A DNA stretch of 64,000 bases from Photobacterium aquimaris (GTDB taxonomy: Bacteria > Pseudomonadota > Gammaproteobacteria > Enterobacterales > Vibrionaceae). The position numbers and the translations under genes are program-made. Below are positions 25,395 through 34,779 of the stretch, piece after piece. The stretch's first letter is position 1; every line of letters begins with the position of its first letter. The DNA is taken from the NCBI RefSeq assembly GCF_002954455.1, contig NZ_MSCC01000001.1, forward strand, positions 571,205 through 635,204, given 5' to 3'. The notes beneath the pieces are model-generated. The model was not told the DNA's origin, made no database searches, and saw only the letters and a list, made by a program, of their open reading frames with translations.

Positions 25395-26864
25395 ATGTCG
25401 AATTATCATAAGTTTAATTTGTTCTCTTTTCACGGCAAGATGAAAATACTTCATATAAGTTGGCTGGCTTTTTTTATCACATTTATGGTGTGGTTTAATT
25501 TCGCCCCCTTGTTGCAAGCCGTAAAAACCTCGTTAGGGTTAACCACGGAGCAGATAAAAACCTTATTAATATTAAATGTCGCATTAACTATTCCAGCGCG
25601 AGTCGTGGTTGGCATGCTTACCGATAGATATGGCCCACGGCTTGTGTATAGTTTGTTATTGATATTATGTGCAATTCCTTGTTTTGTATTTGCTTTTTCA
25701 ACCACGTTTATGCAAGCCGCCATTGCCCGTTTTGCGCTCGGTTTTATAGGCGCAGGGTTTGTGATTGGGATTCGATTAGTGTCGGAGTGGTTTCCCCATC
25801 ATGAATTAGGCACTGCGGAAGGTATTTATGGTGGCTGGGGCAATTTTGGCTCTGCTGCTGCGGCATTTACATTACCGACGTTAGCATTATGGTTCGGTGG
25901 TGATGATGGTTGGCGTTATGCGATGGCGATAACTGGCGGGTTAAGCGTTATTTTTGGGGTGATATTTTATTGGACGGTGACGGATACTCCCAAAGGTGCA
26001 ACCTATTATAAATCCCATCATGTTGGTGCTATGGAAGTGACATCGCGTGGTGATTTATGGCTATTAACTATCATGAAAATACCCATGTATGCCGCAATGG
26101 GGTTATTGGTGTGGAAGCTGTCATCGCCAGCGATTGGTATGTTAAGTGCTGATATTAGCTATGGTATTTATATCGCCTTAGTTGGGGGGTATTTATTTGA
26201 TATTAAACAACTGTGGCGAGCTAATCAGCAAATGTTAATCAAACCTGTGCCAGCCATCCACCGTTATTCTTTTCGGCAAGTTGCGGTGCTTAATGTGTTG
26301 TATTTTACTACCTTTGGTTCGGAGTTAGCGGTGGTATCGATGCTGCCATTATTTTTTGCTGATATCTTTACCTTAACCCCTGTGATGGCGGGTGTGGTTG
26401 CATCTTCCTATGCGTTTATGAATTTGGTCTCTCGCCCTGGTGGCGGCTGGTTGTCGGATAGATTTGGCCGTAAATCAACTTTACTGATTTTAACTGCAGG
26501 TTTGGCTATCGGATATTTGTTGATGGCCAATATTAACGCCAGTTGGCCATTATGGAGTGCGGTATTAGCAGCAATGATATGTTCGTTCTTTGTTCAGTCA
26601 GGAGAAGGGGCTGTGTTTGCTGTGGTGCCATTAATTAAACGCCGCATGACAGGTCAAATTGCAGGCATGACAGGGGCGTACGGTAATGTTGGTGCGGTGT
26701 GTTATCTGACTATTTTATCGGTGGTTGAATACAGTACTTTTTTTGTCATTATTGCATTAACCGCTATCTTAGGTTTTGTGGCGTTATTGGCGTTGCAAGA
26801 GCCATCAGGCACAATGGCCGAGATCAATGATGATGGTAGCGTGACCTTAATCGATGTCAGTTAG
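25395..26864 (+). CDS. Nitrate/nitrite transporter (MFS, NarK/NNP family)
   Basis: 489-residue inner-membrane protein with 12 predicted helices. The NNP pattern is clear: FITFMVWFNFAPL in helix 1, the MFS motif GMLTDRYGPRLVY between helices 2 and 3, conserved Arg and glycine-rich signatures (GFIGAGFVIGIRLVSEWFP; FGSAAAAFTLP; and the second set SGEGAVFAVVPLIKRRMTGQIAGM). It likely imports nitrate for NasA and may carry nitrite. The position behind nirD supports an assimilatory role. Names nasA, narK and nrtP are all used for such genes, so I give no symbol. Confidence 0.92.
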   Translation: MSNYHKFNLFSFHGKMKILHISWLAFFITFMVWFNFAPLLQAVKTSLGLTTEQIKTLLILNVALTIPARVVVGMLTDRYGPRLVYSLLLILCAIPCFVFAFSTTFMQAAIARFALGFIGAGFVIGIRLVSEWFPHHELGTAEGIYGGWGNFGSAAAAFTLPTLALWFGGDDGWRYAMAITGGLSVIFGVIFYWTVTDTPKGATYYKSHHVGAMEVTSRGDLWLLTIMKIPMYAAMGLLVWKLSSPAIGMLSADISYGIYIALVGGYLFDIKQLWRANQQMLIKPVPAIHRYSFRQVAVLNVLYFTTFGSELAVVSMLPLFFADIFTLTPVMAGVVASSYAFMNLVSRPGGGWLSDRFGRKSTLLILTAGLAIGYLLMANINASWPLWSAVLAAMICSFFVQSGEGAVFAVVPLIKRRMTGQIAGMTGAYGNVGAVCYLTILSVVEYSTFFVIIALTAILGFVALLALQEPSGTMAEINDDGSVTLIDVS

Positions 26865-26896
26865 TGGCATAACCGAGTCATTCAATAAGGAATATC

Positions 26897-28642
26897 ATGA
26901 CGGTAACTAATCTGTCGGTAGGTTATGGTGGTTATTCTGATGCAGGAAAAAAGCAGCAAAATCAGGATGCCTTTGCGGTGTTATCACCCTTAAAAACGCT
27001 AGAGTTACAACATAAAGGGGTGGTGGCGTGTATTGCTGATGGTGTTAGTTGTAGTCATCGCAGTTATATCGCCAGCCAATTAAGTGTTGTTCATTTTATT
27101 GAAGATTATTTAGCGACCGCCACCACGTTATCGGTTAAGCAAGCTGCTTCTTCGGTATTAAACACGCTTAATTCATGGCTATTTGATGATGGCCAGCAAG
27201 CAGGGTTACCGCAAGATGCGGCTGTGAGCTCATTGTCAGTGGTGATCATTAAATCCAATACCGCACATATCTTTCATATTGGTGATTGCCGAGTGTATTT
27301 ATGGCGTGATAACAATTGTTGTTGCTTAACTCAAGATCACCGTCGCAATCATCATGATGGTCAACATTATCTTACTCGTGCACTCGGAATGGAGTCGCAC
27401 CTTCAAGTGGATTATCAAACCATTGCGTTAAATGTCGGTGATAAGCTCGTGATGACCACCGACGGTGTGCATGATGTCGATGATATTGAACAATCAATTG
27501 CAGCAACTATGTCTATTGAACCGTTGTTATCTGACTTACAACAGCAACAGTGTTTAGAGCAGCAAGCGCGTCAGTTAGTCACGAATGCCCAGCAACAAGG
27601 AGTACAAGATAATGCCAGTTGTGTGGTGCTAGAGATTGTAGCGCTGCCTTTGCCTGCTGCTGATGAAATTTTAGCGGCGTGTCGTTATAAAACTATTTCT
27701 GCCGCACTAAATGTTGGGCAACGAATCGATCAATTTGTTATTTGCCGTATTCTTGATGTGGGCTGTAGAAGCCATATTTACTTGGCCAAGTCGAATGATG
27801 ATAACAATTATTATGTATTAAAAATGCCATCGCCCAATATGGTTGATGATGTCCAATACCTTGATTGTTTTGTGCGTGAAGGTTGGCTAGGACGACAATG
27901 TCAGTTTGATGGAATAATGCCAATATTTAATCATAATGCCCAATCAGCGTTTCTATATCATGTGTGTGAATTTCTTGAAGGTTCTACACTGCGTCAATGG
28001 ATGATAGATAATCCCAATCCACCTTTGGCGACTGTGCGAGTGATTGTTACTGAAATTGTGGCAGTGGTACGAACTTTACAACGACAAGGTATTTATCATG
28101 CCGATATCAAACCTGAAAATATTATATTAGGTTCTGATTTAAGAGTGACTCTGATTGATTTTGGCAGTGCGTGGATCAATGGCTATCAAGAGCTAGACTT
28201 AGCACAGACTCACTATCATCCTCGAGGGGATTTAAATTATCTCGCTCCTGAGTGTCATGCTGGTGGTAAACCATCAATGTTGAGTGAGCAGTTTTCAGTT
28301 GCGGTTGTTATCTATGAAATGCTAACCGGATCATTACCTTATCCACGTTTAACACCTCATAGTAGCGTACCTGTTGCTATCAAGATGAACTATACCGCAC
28401 TCAACCATTATCGTGCAGATTTACCGTTATGGTTAGATGTAAGTCTCAAGAAAAGTTGTCATCCGTATGCGCAATATCGTTATCAAGCGCTTTCTGAATT
28501 AATCATAGCATTAACCACTCCCGCACCATTACCCACAATGATGCAACAGCCATTAATTGAACGTAATCCATTGCTGTTATGGCAATCGATTAGTCTAATA
28601 TTATTGGTAATTATCATGCTACAAATTTTTGGGGTAATATAA
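26897..28642 (+). CDS. Bifunctional PP2C-type phosphatase / Ser-Thr protein kinase
   Basis: 581 residues. The N-terminal PP2C domain (1-~245) has the metal-binding aspartates in ADGVS, GDCRVY, TTDGVHD and DNASC. The C-terminal Hanks-type kinase (~270-530) has the ATP-binding Lys in YVLKMPSP, catalytic loop HADIKPENI (~401) and DFGSA (~420). A single transmembrane helix closes the protein (LLLWQSISLILLVIIMLQIF). It follows the nitrate transporter by 32 nt in the same direction. Kinase genes occur in nitrate assimilation clusters of other gammaproteobacteria (PA1782 next to nirBD in Pseudomonas). Targets are unknown. Confidence 0.92.
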   Translation: MTVTNLSVGYGGYSDAGKKQQNQDAFAVLSPLKTLELQHKGVVACIADGVSCSHRSYIASQLSVVHFIEDYLATATTLSVKQAASSVLNTLNSWLFDDGQQAGLPQDAAVSSLSVVIIKSNTAHIFHIGDCRVYLWRDNNCCCLTQDHRRNHHDGQHYLTRALGMESHLQVDYQTIALNVGDKLVMTTDGVHDVDDIEQSIAATMSIEPLLSDLQQQQCLEQQARQLVTNAQQQGVQDNASCVVLEIVALPLPAADEILAACRYKTISAALNVGQRIDQFVICRILDVGCRSHIYLAKSNDDNNYYVLKMPSPNMVDDVQYLDCFVREGWLGRQCQFDGIMPIFNHNAQSAFLYHVCEFLEGSTLRQWMIDNPNPPLATVRVIVTEIVAVVRTLQRQGIYHADIKPENIILGSDLRVTLIDFGSAWINGYQELDLAQTHYHPRGDLNYLAPECHAGGKPSMLSEQFSVAVVIYEMLTGSLPYPRLTPHSSVPVAIKMNYTALNHYRADLPLWLDVSLKKSCHPYAQYRYQALSELIIALTTPAPLPTMMQQPLIERNPLLLWQSISLILLVIIMLQIFGVI

Positions 28643-28778
28643 TAAATGTAAAACAGCGTAAAGTTGAGTAATAGTCGTATATTCGAAAAAATAGCTTTGC
28701 TAGTATTGTATTCCCTATGGGTATATATGGTGCTGGTTGGTCCTAGCGCATGTTGTTTAATGTTCTAGGAAGTAGATC

Positions 28779-29870
28779 ATGATAAAACGAACAGTCATTT
28801 CAATGGTGGTGGTTACCGCATTAGTATCTGTTATTGCAGGCTGTGATAGTGGTTCAAAGGTCGCTGCTCACAAAGCTACTGCAGCTGCTGTACAAGTTGA
28901 AACCCAAACCATTAACGCGCGAACATTGGTTCAGCAAGTAACAGGCTATGGCGTGATTAATAGCAATAACGTTGTGACTCTAAAAAGCCAGCAAACTAAT
29001 ACAATAACTGCAATTTTGTTCAGTGATGGTCAGACAGTAGTAAAAGGGCAGCAGTTAGTGCAGTTAGATCCCCGTGTTGCCACAGCAAAAGTGGCTCATG
29101 ATCAAGCATTATTGACGGCAGCAAAATCTACCTGGCAGCGTCAAACGCAATTAAGTGCCAAAGGCGTTATTTCTCGTAGCAGTTATGATGACAGCGAAAG
29201 TAGTTATAAGCAGGCATTAGCCCAGTTAGCACAAGATAAAACCTTGTTAGCCGAACTGACCATCAAAGCGCCGTTTGATGGCGTGATCAGCCAAACCGAT
29301 TTCCATGTTGGTGATGTGGTCACCGTCGGTAATAGTATCGCTACTTTGTATTCCCCTCACCAACTCACGGTAGAATATCAACTACCAGCACAACAACGCT
29401 TAGATTATAAATTAGGCCAGCAAGTATTAGTACAATCGGAATTAGATCCTGCTACTAAGATTATTGCTACGGTGGACTATATTGCACCTAATACGGTAAC
29501 GGGGCTGGTGACATTAAAAGCACAGTTACCGTCTGACGCACCATTCACGCCGGGACAAAACATCAAAGTTGTTCAAAAAACCCAACTATTACCTCATCAA
29601 GTGACGATTCCAACATCAGCGTTAATGATTAATATTCAAGGCGCACAGGTATTTATCGTGGTGGATAATAAAGCGCGTTTATGTGATGTTAAAGTTGGTG
29701 AATATTATGATGGCTATGTACAAATAGTTTCTGGTTTAGCAGCAGGAGATCAACTGGTTGTTAATGGACAAAATTATTTACGTACCGATCAAAAGGTCGA
29801 AATTGTTGATCCTAAACCGTTTCAACTACACTCGCATTCACAACCGCACTCAAAAGAAGGTAAAGCATGA
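28779..29870 (+). CDS. RND efflux periplasmic adaptor (membrane fusion lipoprotein)
   Basis: 363-residue HlyD/AcrA-type adaptor. The lipoprotein signal ends in VIAGC (Cys22). The β-barrel/lipoyl/hairpin order is seen: lipoyl half VVTLKSQQTNTITAILFSDG, the coiled-coil hairpin (~residues 100-150, KVAHDQALLTAAKSTWQRQ), the second lipoyl half LTIKAPFDGVISQTDFHVGD, then the β-barrel. The His-rich C-terminus (HSHSQPHSKEGKA) could bind metal or be incidental. It overlaps the permease gene by 4 nt (ATGA). No outer-membrane channel gene is adjacent. Confidence 0.92.
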   Translation: MIKRTVISMVVVTALVSVIAGCDSGSKVAAHKATAAAVQVETQTINARTLVQQVTGYGVINSNNVVTLKSQQTNTITAILFSDGQTVVKGQQLVQLDPRVATAKVAHDQALLTAAKSTWQRQTQLSAKGVISRSSYDDSESSYKQALAQLAQDKTLLAELTIKAPFDGVISQTDFHVGDVVTVGNSIATLYSPHQLTVEYQLPAQQRLDYKLGQQVLVQSELDPATKIIATVDYIAPNTVTGLVTLKAQLPSDAPFTPGQNIKVVQKTQLLPHQVTIPTSALMINIQGAQVFIVVDNKARLCDVKVGEYYDGYVQIVSGLAAGDQLVVNGQNYLRTDQKVEIVDPKPFQLHSHSQPHSKEGKA

Positions 29871-32800
29871 AATTAACTGAGCTTTGCCTTCGTCGCCCAG
29901 TGCTATGTACTGTGTTGTGGCTCATTCCAGTATTTATTGGGTTACTGTTTTTTCAAAAATTACCGTGGCGTTATACACCCAAAATTAGCCAATCTAAAAT
30001 TCAAATCTCAGTCCATGATAGTGCGCTTGCTGCACAAAATATGATGACTGAAGTATTGATCCCAATTCAAAATGCCATTGCTGGTACGGAAGGGATCAGC
30101 CATTTATCCGCAACGGCGCGCCAAGGACAGGGCAATATTATCATTGACGTTGCTGCCAGCGTTGATGACAGTAAAATTGATACCTTGGTAAGTGAGATCC
30201 ATAATGATATCGGTAATATAGAAAGCCAGTTACCGGATGATATTTCTCCACAGGTGTCTAAATCTGATGATCTGGGCATGCCTGCAATGCTGGTTAGCTT
30301 AACCCCCGGACCACATCAAGCAAAATATGAATTTCATCAATATGCTATGGATACACTGTTGCCGCAGTTAGAGCAGTTACCTGCAACGGGCTCGGTGAGT
30401 GTTGCGCCTAATTCTGACCAATCAGTATTGATTACTCTAAATCCAGATAAAGTGCAGCATTACGGGTTAACTTTAAATAATGTGATCAACAAAATCGCCG
30501 ATGTTGACAGTATAACGGCGCTAAGTGGGCAAACATCAGGGTCTCAAAGTCAATATCAATTGGTATCTACTGGGGCTATATCCAACCTTAATGATATTAA
30601 AAATACTATTGTGGCGATGTATGGACAACAACCGATACGCTTATCCCAAGTTGCAACGGTAATAATTGGTACGCCAAGCAGCCAGTTAGTATTAAGGCCG
30701 ATGGTGGATTTCTCCAAACAAAGTGCAATGCTATTTATACTTAATCCTCAGTATACTGCCACGTCTAATCCATTGGTATTGTCACAACAAGTGCATCAAT
30801 TGTTGAAAGCAACGACTTTACCTAGTGGTATGAAAGCCGCAGTATTATTGGATAAATCGACCTTTATTATCACTTCGCTTAACGATGTTTATGTTGCGAT
30901 TGGGTTTGCGGTATTGCTGGTGGCTGGAGTGATTTGGCTATTTTTAGGTAATTTACGCATCGCGCTGATTCCGATTGTGACCATTCCGGTGTGTTTATCG
31001 TGCTCGTTTATTATTCTTAAATTGGCCGGGTTTAGCATTAATTCGTTAACGTTATTAGCAATGTTGTTAGCTGTTGGGTTGGTGGTTGATGATGCGATTG
31101 TGGTAGTTGAGAACGTGCATCGTCAACTGAGGCATCACTCATCAGTGCGTAAAGCGACCGTGATTGCTTGTCGTCAAATTGGATTTGCGATTATTGCAAC
31201 CACACTGACATTGGCTGCCGTGTATATTCCGGTAGGGTTAGTTGATGGTATTACTGGGCAGTTATTTCAACAATTTGCATTTACCTTAGCGGGTACGGTA
31301 GTTATCTCTGGTGTAGTGGCATTAACCTTATCACCTATGATGTGCAGTAAAATGATAAATCATCAACCGCCAGGTTGGTTTGAAGTGTGGATCAATCAGC
31401 AGTTAACTCGGCTGGCTGGTGCTTATCAACGGTTATTAACCGTGACCATTGATTATCGTAAAACAACGTTAGTGGTGATGGTGGTGATTTTAGCTAGTAG
31501 TTATTGGCCATTAATGCAAACCCCTTCAGAAATGTTACCGACGGAAGATTCTGGACAAATATTTTTATTTCAACCGTTAGTGGGTAGTAGTGATGACACT
31601 AGCGAACAAAAAATGATTGATAACATGAATTATCAGTTACATCAGATCCCTGATATTGCCCACGTGGCGATTTTTTCGAGTAGTGATTTTATTCGTGGTT
31701 TTGTGACTTTAAAACCTTGGGATCAGCGTAAGTTATCCGCGCTAAAAATCAGTGAAATGATCAGTGCCCGCTTAAAAATAGGCGGTAATATTGTTTTTAC
31801 AGGTGTCATCCCCACGATTGAAACCGGCGGTGGTCGCCGTGGTAACAGTAATGGTATTGATATTAATGTCAGCAGTAATGTTAATGAGCAAACACTGGCA
31901 CAAGAAATGAGTGAGGTCACGCATAAGATTCAGCAATCACCGTTGTTTGATCATGCAAGAAGCGCATTAAAGTTCGATCAGAATCAATTTACTATTACTA
32001 TTAATCGTGTGCTGGCTTCGCAATACGGTGTCTCTCTGCATAATATTCAGCAAGTATTGAAATTAGCCATGAGTGGTAAATCATTCAGTAATGATATGAG
32101 CTACCAAGGGACTAATTATCCACTGCATTTACAATTGGATTCCGCTTATACCTTAACGCCTGATGCGCTAAAACAACTGATGATCAGTAATAATAAAGGT
32201 ACATTAGTGCCATTATCTGAGCTTATTACGATTAAAAATCAACTTGGGCCACGCTCACTTGAACAATATGATCGTGCTACCTCAGCTTCATTATCAATTC
32301 GATTAGCGGATGGTGTCAGCATGGGGCAGGGGATTAAGGCTTTAAATCAATTATTACCCAAGGTGTTACCTGCTAATGCGCGTTATAACTATGTCGATAG
32401 TGCTAAACAATATTTAGATGCAAACCATCAAATGCTGTTGGTATTTGTGGCGGCATTGATATTTATTTATATGGTGTTAAGTGCGCAATTTGAGAGCATG
32501 GTTGATGCACTGGTGGTGATGCTGTCATTGCCGATCACGTTATCGGTCGCGTTGTGGGCATTATATAGCAGTGACTACAGTTTAAATGTCTATTCACAAA
32601 TAGGGTTAGTCACTTTAATTGGTTTGATTTGTAAACACGGCATATTAATTACTGAATTTGCCAATGAATTACAGGCACAAGGATTTTCACCGCGAGAGGC
32701 TATTTTAGAAGCGACTAAAACCCGTTTAAGACCAATATTAATGACCTCATTGACGATGATTTTAGGGACATTACCGTTATTATGCGAAACTGGGCCTGGT

Positions 32801-32950
32801 GCTAATGCCATGGGATCGCTAGGGATCATTATTATTGCCGGAATGGCGTTAGGTATTGTTGATCCATTATTTGTAGTGCCGAGTGTGTATTTGATGGTGC
32901 AAAAGCTAAAACGAACCAAGACTTCAGTCACGGCCTCTAGTATCGATTAA
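29867..32950 (+). CDS. RND-family efflux permease
   Basis: 1027-residue inner-membrane proton-driven pump of the AcrB superfamily. The pattern of 12 helices and two large periplasmic loops is visible. The proton-relay aspartates are in helix 4 (GLVVDDAIVVVENVH, ~residue 405). Motifs: PWRYTPKISQSKIQISV near the start and ALIFIYMVLSAQFESM in helix 8. Substrate class is uncertain: it is closer in style to VexCD/VexEF-type multidrug pumps than to CusA metal pumps, since the Met triad is not obvious. It is transcribed with the adaptor and follows the nitrate operon after a 136-bp gap. Confidence 0.93.
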   Translation: MKLTELCLRRPVLCTVLWLIPVFIGLLFFQKLPWRYTPKISQSKIQISVHDSALAAQNMMTEVLIPIQNAIAGTEGISHLSATARQGQGNIIIDVAASVDDSKIDTLVSEIHNDIGNIESQLPDDISPQVSKSDDLGMPAMLVSLTPGPHQAKYEFHQYAMDTLLPQLEQLPATGSVSVAPNSDQSVLITLNPDKVQHYGLTLNNVINKIADVDSITALSGQTSGSQSQYQLVSTGAISNLNDIKNTIVAMYGQQPIRLSQVATVIIGTPSSQLVLRPMVDFSKQSAMLFILNPQYTATSNPLVLSQQVHQLLKATTLPSGMKAAVLLDKSTFIITSLNDVYVAIGFAVLLVAGVIWLFLGNLRIALIPIVTIPVCLSCSFIILKLAGFSINSLTLLAMLLAVGLVVDDAIVVVENVHRQLRHHSSVRKATVIACRQIGFAIIATTLTLAAVYIPVGLVDGITGQLFQQFAFTLAGTVVISGVVALTLSPMMCSKMINHQPPGWFEVWINQQLTRLAGAYQRLLTVTIDYRKTTLVVMVVILASSYWPLMQTPSEMLPTEDSGQIFLFQPLVGSSDDTSEQKMIDNMNYQLHQIPDIAHVAIFSSSDFIRGFVTLKPWDQRKLSALKISEMISARLKIGGNIVFTGVIPTIETGGGRRGNSNGIDINVSSNVNEQTLAQEMSEVTHKIQQSPLFDHARSALKFDQNQFTITINRVLASQYGVSLHNIQQVLKLAMSGKSFSNDMSYQGTNYPLHLQLDSAYTLTPDALKQLMISNNKGTLVPLSELITIKNQLGPRSLEQYDRATSASLSIRLADGVSMGQGIKALNQLLPKVLPANARYNYVDSAKQYLDANHQMLLVFVAALIFIYMVLSAQFESMVDALVVMLSLPITLSVALWALYSSDYSLNVYSQIGLVTLIGLICKHGILITEFANELQAQGFSPREAILEATKTRLRPILMTSLTMILGTLPLLCETGPGANAMGSLGIIIIAGMALGIVDPLFVVPSVYLMVQKLKRTKTSVTASSID

Positions 32951-33406
32951 AACAGAGTTGCCACTGCGGTTGATTATAGCCGCGGTTTAGTGTTGTTAGC
33001 TGTTATTAATGATAGATATCTTGATACTTTCATTGTAGCTAAAACCAACTAGACTTTAAGCATTGGTATGGTTGTTTAAAGTCGATGTATTGGTATTAAC
33101 ACGAGTTCGTGAAATCGAGTTCTGACAACTGATTAATTTGTATAACTGTTAGCTTGTTTGTGCTTCATCAGAAAATAAACTTTGAATTGAATCAAGGTTT
33201 TTACATTGTTAGACAAGCAGTTACCATTGGTTGGTTGCAAATCAACCAAACGGTGCTTTATTTTTGTTGGTGAAAACGGCAGAATGAGCATAGATTTGAG
33301 CTCTGTCGCCTATTTGAACTAATTTTTGATAAAAGATATAGCAGTTTATCGAGTAGGTGGTAAGGTCTCACCGCATTCCGAATTCTTAAAGTAAAAGGTT
33401 ACAAAT
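32951..33406. other. Intergenic region after the RND operon
   Basis: 456 bp without a gene. An imperfect hairpin at 33223-33254 (ACCATTGGTTG with CAACCAAACGGT) is followed by GCTTTATTTTTG and may terminate the RND transcript. The right part must hold the promoter for the unknown gene that follows, with AAAGG just before its start codon. Confidence 0.45.
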
Positions 33407-33901
33407 ATGTCTGATGTACCAGAGTCTGTTGCAAACGTTGCCGCTGTCGCTCAGCCTGTTGCTGAATCTTCAGGTTCTATCTGGGGTTATGTTGCAGCAG
33501 GTAGTGTAGCGTTATTGGTGCTAGCGGGTATCTTCGCTTACCGTAAAATAAATCAACCAGCATTTGTTATTAATCAGGTTCGTAAGAAAAACCTTAAAGA
33601 AATGAAAAAGCAGGGTACTGAAAACTCTGAATTTATGGTTGATATGGATCGCTTACTTGATTCTATTTTGCGCTATACAACTGAAAATAAAAAGAAAGGC
33701 TCTGATGTAGTGACCTTGCTGAAGCCATTGAATGATAAAGAGCGTATCAAAACGCCACGTGATATGTATCAATCAATGATCTTCATTGCTAATGACATTA
33801 ATGATGCAGCACTGGCTAAAGATTTGAAAAACAAATCAAAGCAAGTGAAATCAAGCTCAGCATTGATGGCTGGTCTATTAAAGCGCGCAGGCATTAACTA
33901 A
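33407..33901 (+). CDS. Single-pass membrane protein, function unknown
   Basis: 164 residues. After a polar, Ala/Val-rich N-terminus comes one transmembrane helix (~27-47, YVAAGSVALLVLAGIFA), then a basic cytoplasmic-looking domain of helices rich in Lys (RKKNLKEMKKQ; KNKSKQVKSSS). It is more Lys-rich than its neighbours. AAAGG precedes the ATG and a strong terminator follows, so it is probably a single-gene transcript. I do not recognise a family. Orientation by the positive-inside rule would place the C-terminal domain in the cytoplasm. Confidence 0.75.
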   Translation: MSDVPESVANVAAVAQPVAESSGSIWGYVAAGSVALLVLAGIFAYRKINQPAFVINQVRKKNLKEMKKQGTENSEFMVDMDRLLDSILRYTTENKKKGSDVVTLLKPLNDKERIKTPRDMYQSMIFIANDINDAALAKDLKNKSKQVKSSSALMAGLLKRAGIN

Positions 33902-33927
33902 TTTATTTTTAAGAAATACCACTATTT

Positions 33928-33957
33928 TAAAGGGCTGATTAATTCAGCCTTTTTTTA
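33928..33957 (+). terminator. Terminator after the unknown membrane protein gene
   Basis: GGCTGA / TCAGCC stem with an AATTAAT-type loop and flanking A/T pairing, followed by seven T residues. It lies between this gene and the converging ybaM. Confidence 0.8.
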
Positions 33958-33973
33958 TGGCTATTTATTATAA

Positions 33974-34144
33974 CTATGCCGATTGTGGTTGCAGTTTCTT
34001 TTCAAAATCACGACGCACAATATCTAATGCTAATAATACTGTATGCGGATCAATCGCGTTATCTTCTAATAGGCAAATAAGATCAACCGCTAGTTTAATT
34101 TCAGCGGGGGCATTCTCTAAAGGTGATGCAGGGGCGTTACTCAT
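33974..34144 (-). CDS. ybaM: DUF2496 protein YbaM
   Basis: 56-residue protein below the usual ORF length cut-off. It reads [20 protein letters not shown] and continues [19 protein letters not shown], then [13 protein letters not shown], very close to E. coli YbaM (PLENAPDDVKLAVDL; ALDIVKRDYEKKL). Function is unknown. It follows priC on the minus strand, as in E. coli, with 59 bp between. The synteny and near-identity of the core leave little doubt. Confidence 0.88.
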   Translation of the reverse strand: MSNAPASPLENAPAEIKLAVDLICLLEDNAIDPHTVLLALDIVRRDFEKKLQPQSA

Positions 34145-34203
34145 CAATCAATCTCTGGTTTAGTGTTATTTAAGTGTAGTGTGTTCAAACTATACCTTGG
34201 CGA

Positions 34204-34755
34204 TTAGCCTTTTCTTTCACGGCGGTTAATTTCATCTTCAAGCTTGATTAATGCAGCTTGGCAACGATTGATCCGTCCTTCTAATGCTAGAACTTCTTTT
34301 TGTAATTGTTGTTGTTCAAATTGAGAACCGCAACGATTAACTAATGACTCTTTATCGCGAAGCATCGATTTTAAACGGCGCTCCCAATCACGATGCTGAT
34401 TCAAATCTTGGTATATTTGATTGATTGAACGTTGCTTACGTATTGCCTGTTTAGGCTCATTTTTACGAATGTGTTGCGTGGCAAATTCACGTTGTACAGC
34501 ATGGATTTGGGCAACTAACTTTTCACAGACATGTTGCGTTCGTTCTGGTAATAACTTTCCCGTTTGTTGTTCTTTTTGAAGTATTGCTAATTCTTGAGCA
34601 ATTTCTGCTACACAAGGCGCAAGCAACTTACTGCGATAACGAAATAATTGTTGATCAAATAATGGACGCGATGCTTCACCACGAATACGATCTGTTTCTG
34701 CTGCTTGATGTTGTAATTGTTCAACCAGCGAGTGAAGTCGAGAAAGATCTATCAT
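34204..34755 (-). CDS. priC: Primosomal replication protein PriC
   Basis: 183-residue basic, helix-rich protein that restarts stalled replication forks by loading DnaB at SSB-coated DNA. The N-terminus LHSLVEQLQHQAAE and the C-terminal coiled region (KEVLALEGRINRCQAAL) match PriC. I use the ATG at 34755 because AGGT lies 6 nt upstream; a TTG five codons earlier is unlikely. It belongs to the conserved ybaM-priC-ybaN-apt neighbourhood. Here the TSUP transporter, a helicase, a porin and others separate it from ybaN. Confidence 0.87.
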   Translation of the reverse strand: MIDLSRLHSLVEQLQHQAAETDRIRGEASRPLFDQQLFRYRSKLLAPCVAEIAQELAILQKEQQTGKLLPERTQHVCEKLVAQIHAVQREFATQHIRKNEPKQAIRKQRSINQIYQDLNQHRDWERRLKSMLRDKESLVNRCGSQFEQQQLQKEVLALEGRINRCQAALIKLEDEINRRERKG

Positions 34756-34779
34756 TACAATACCTATCAATAGCGAAGG

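Noticed and set aside
30067..32931. Antisense reading frames within the RND permease gene
   Set aside because: They are shadows of a clear coding sequence with strong family motifs.
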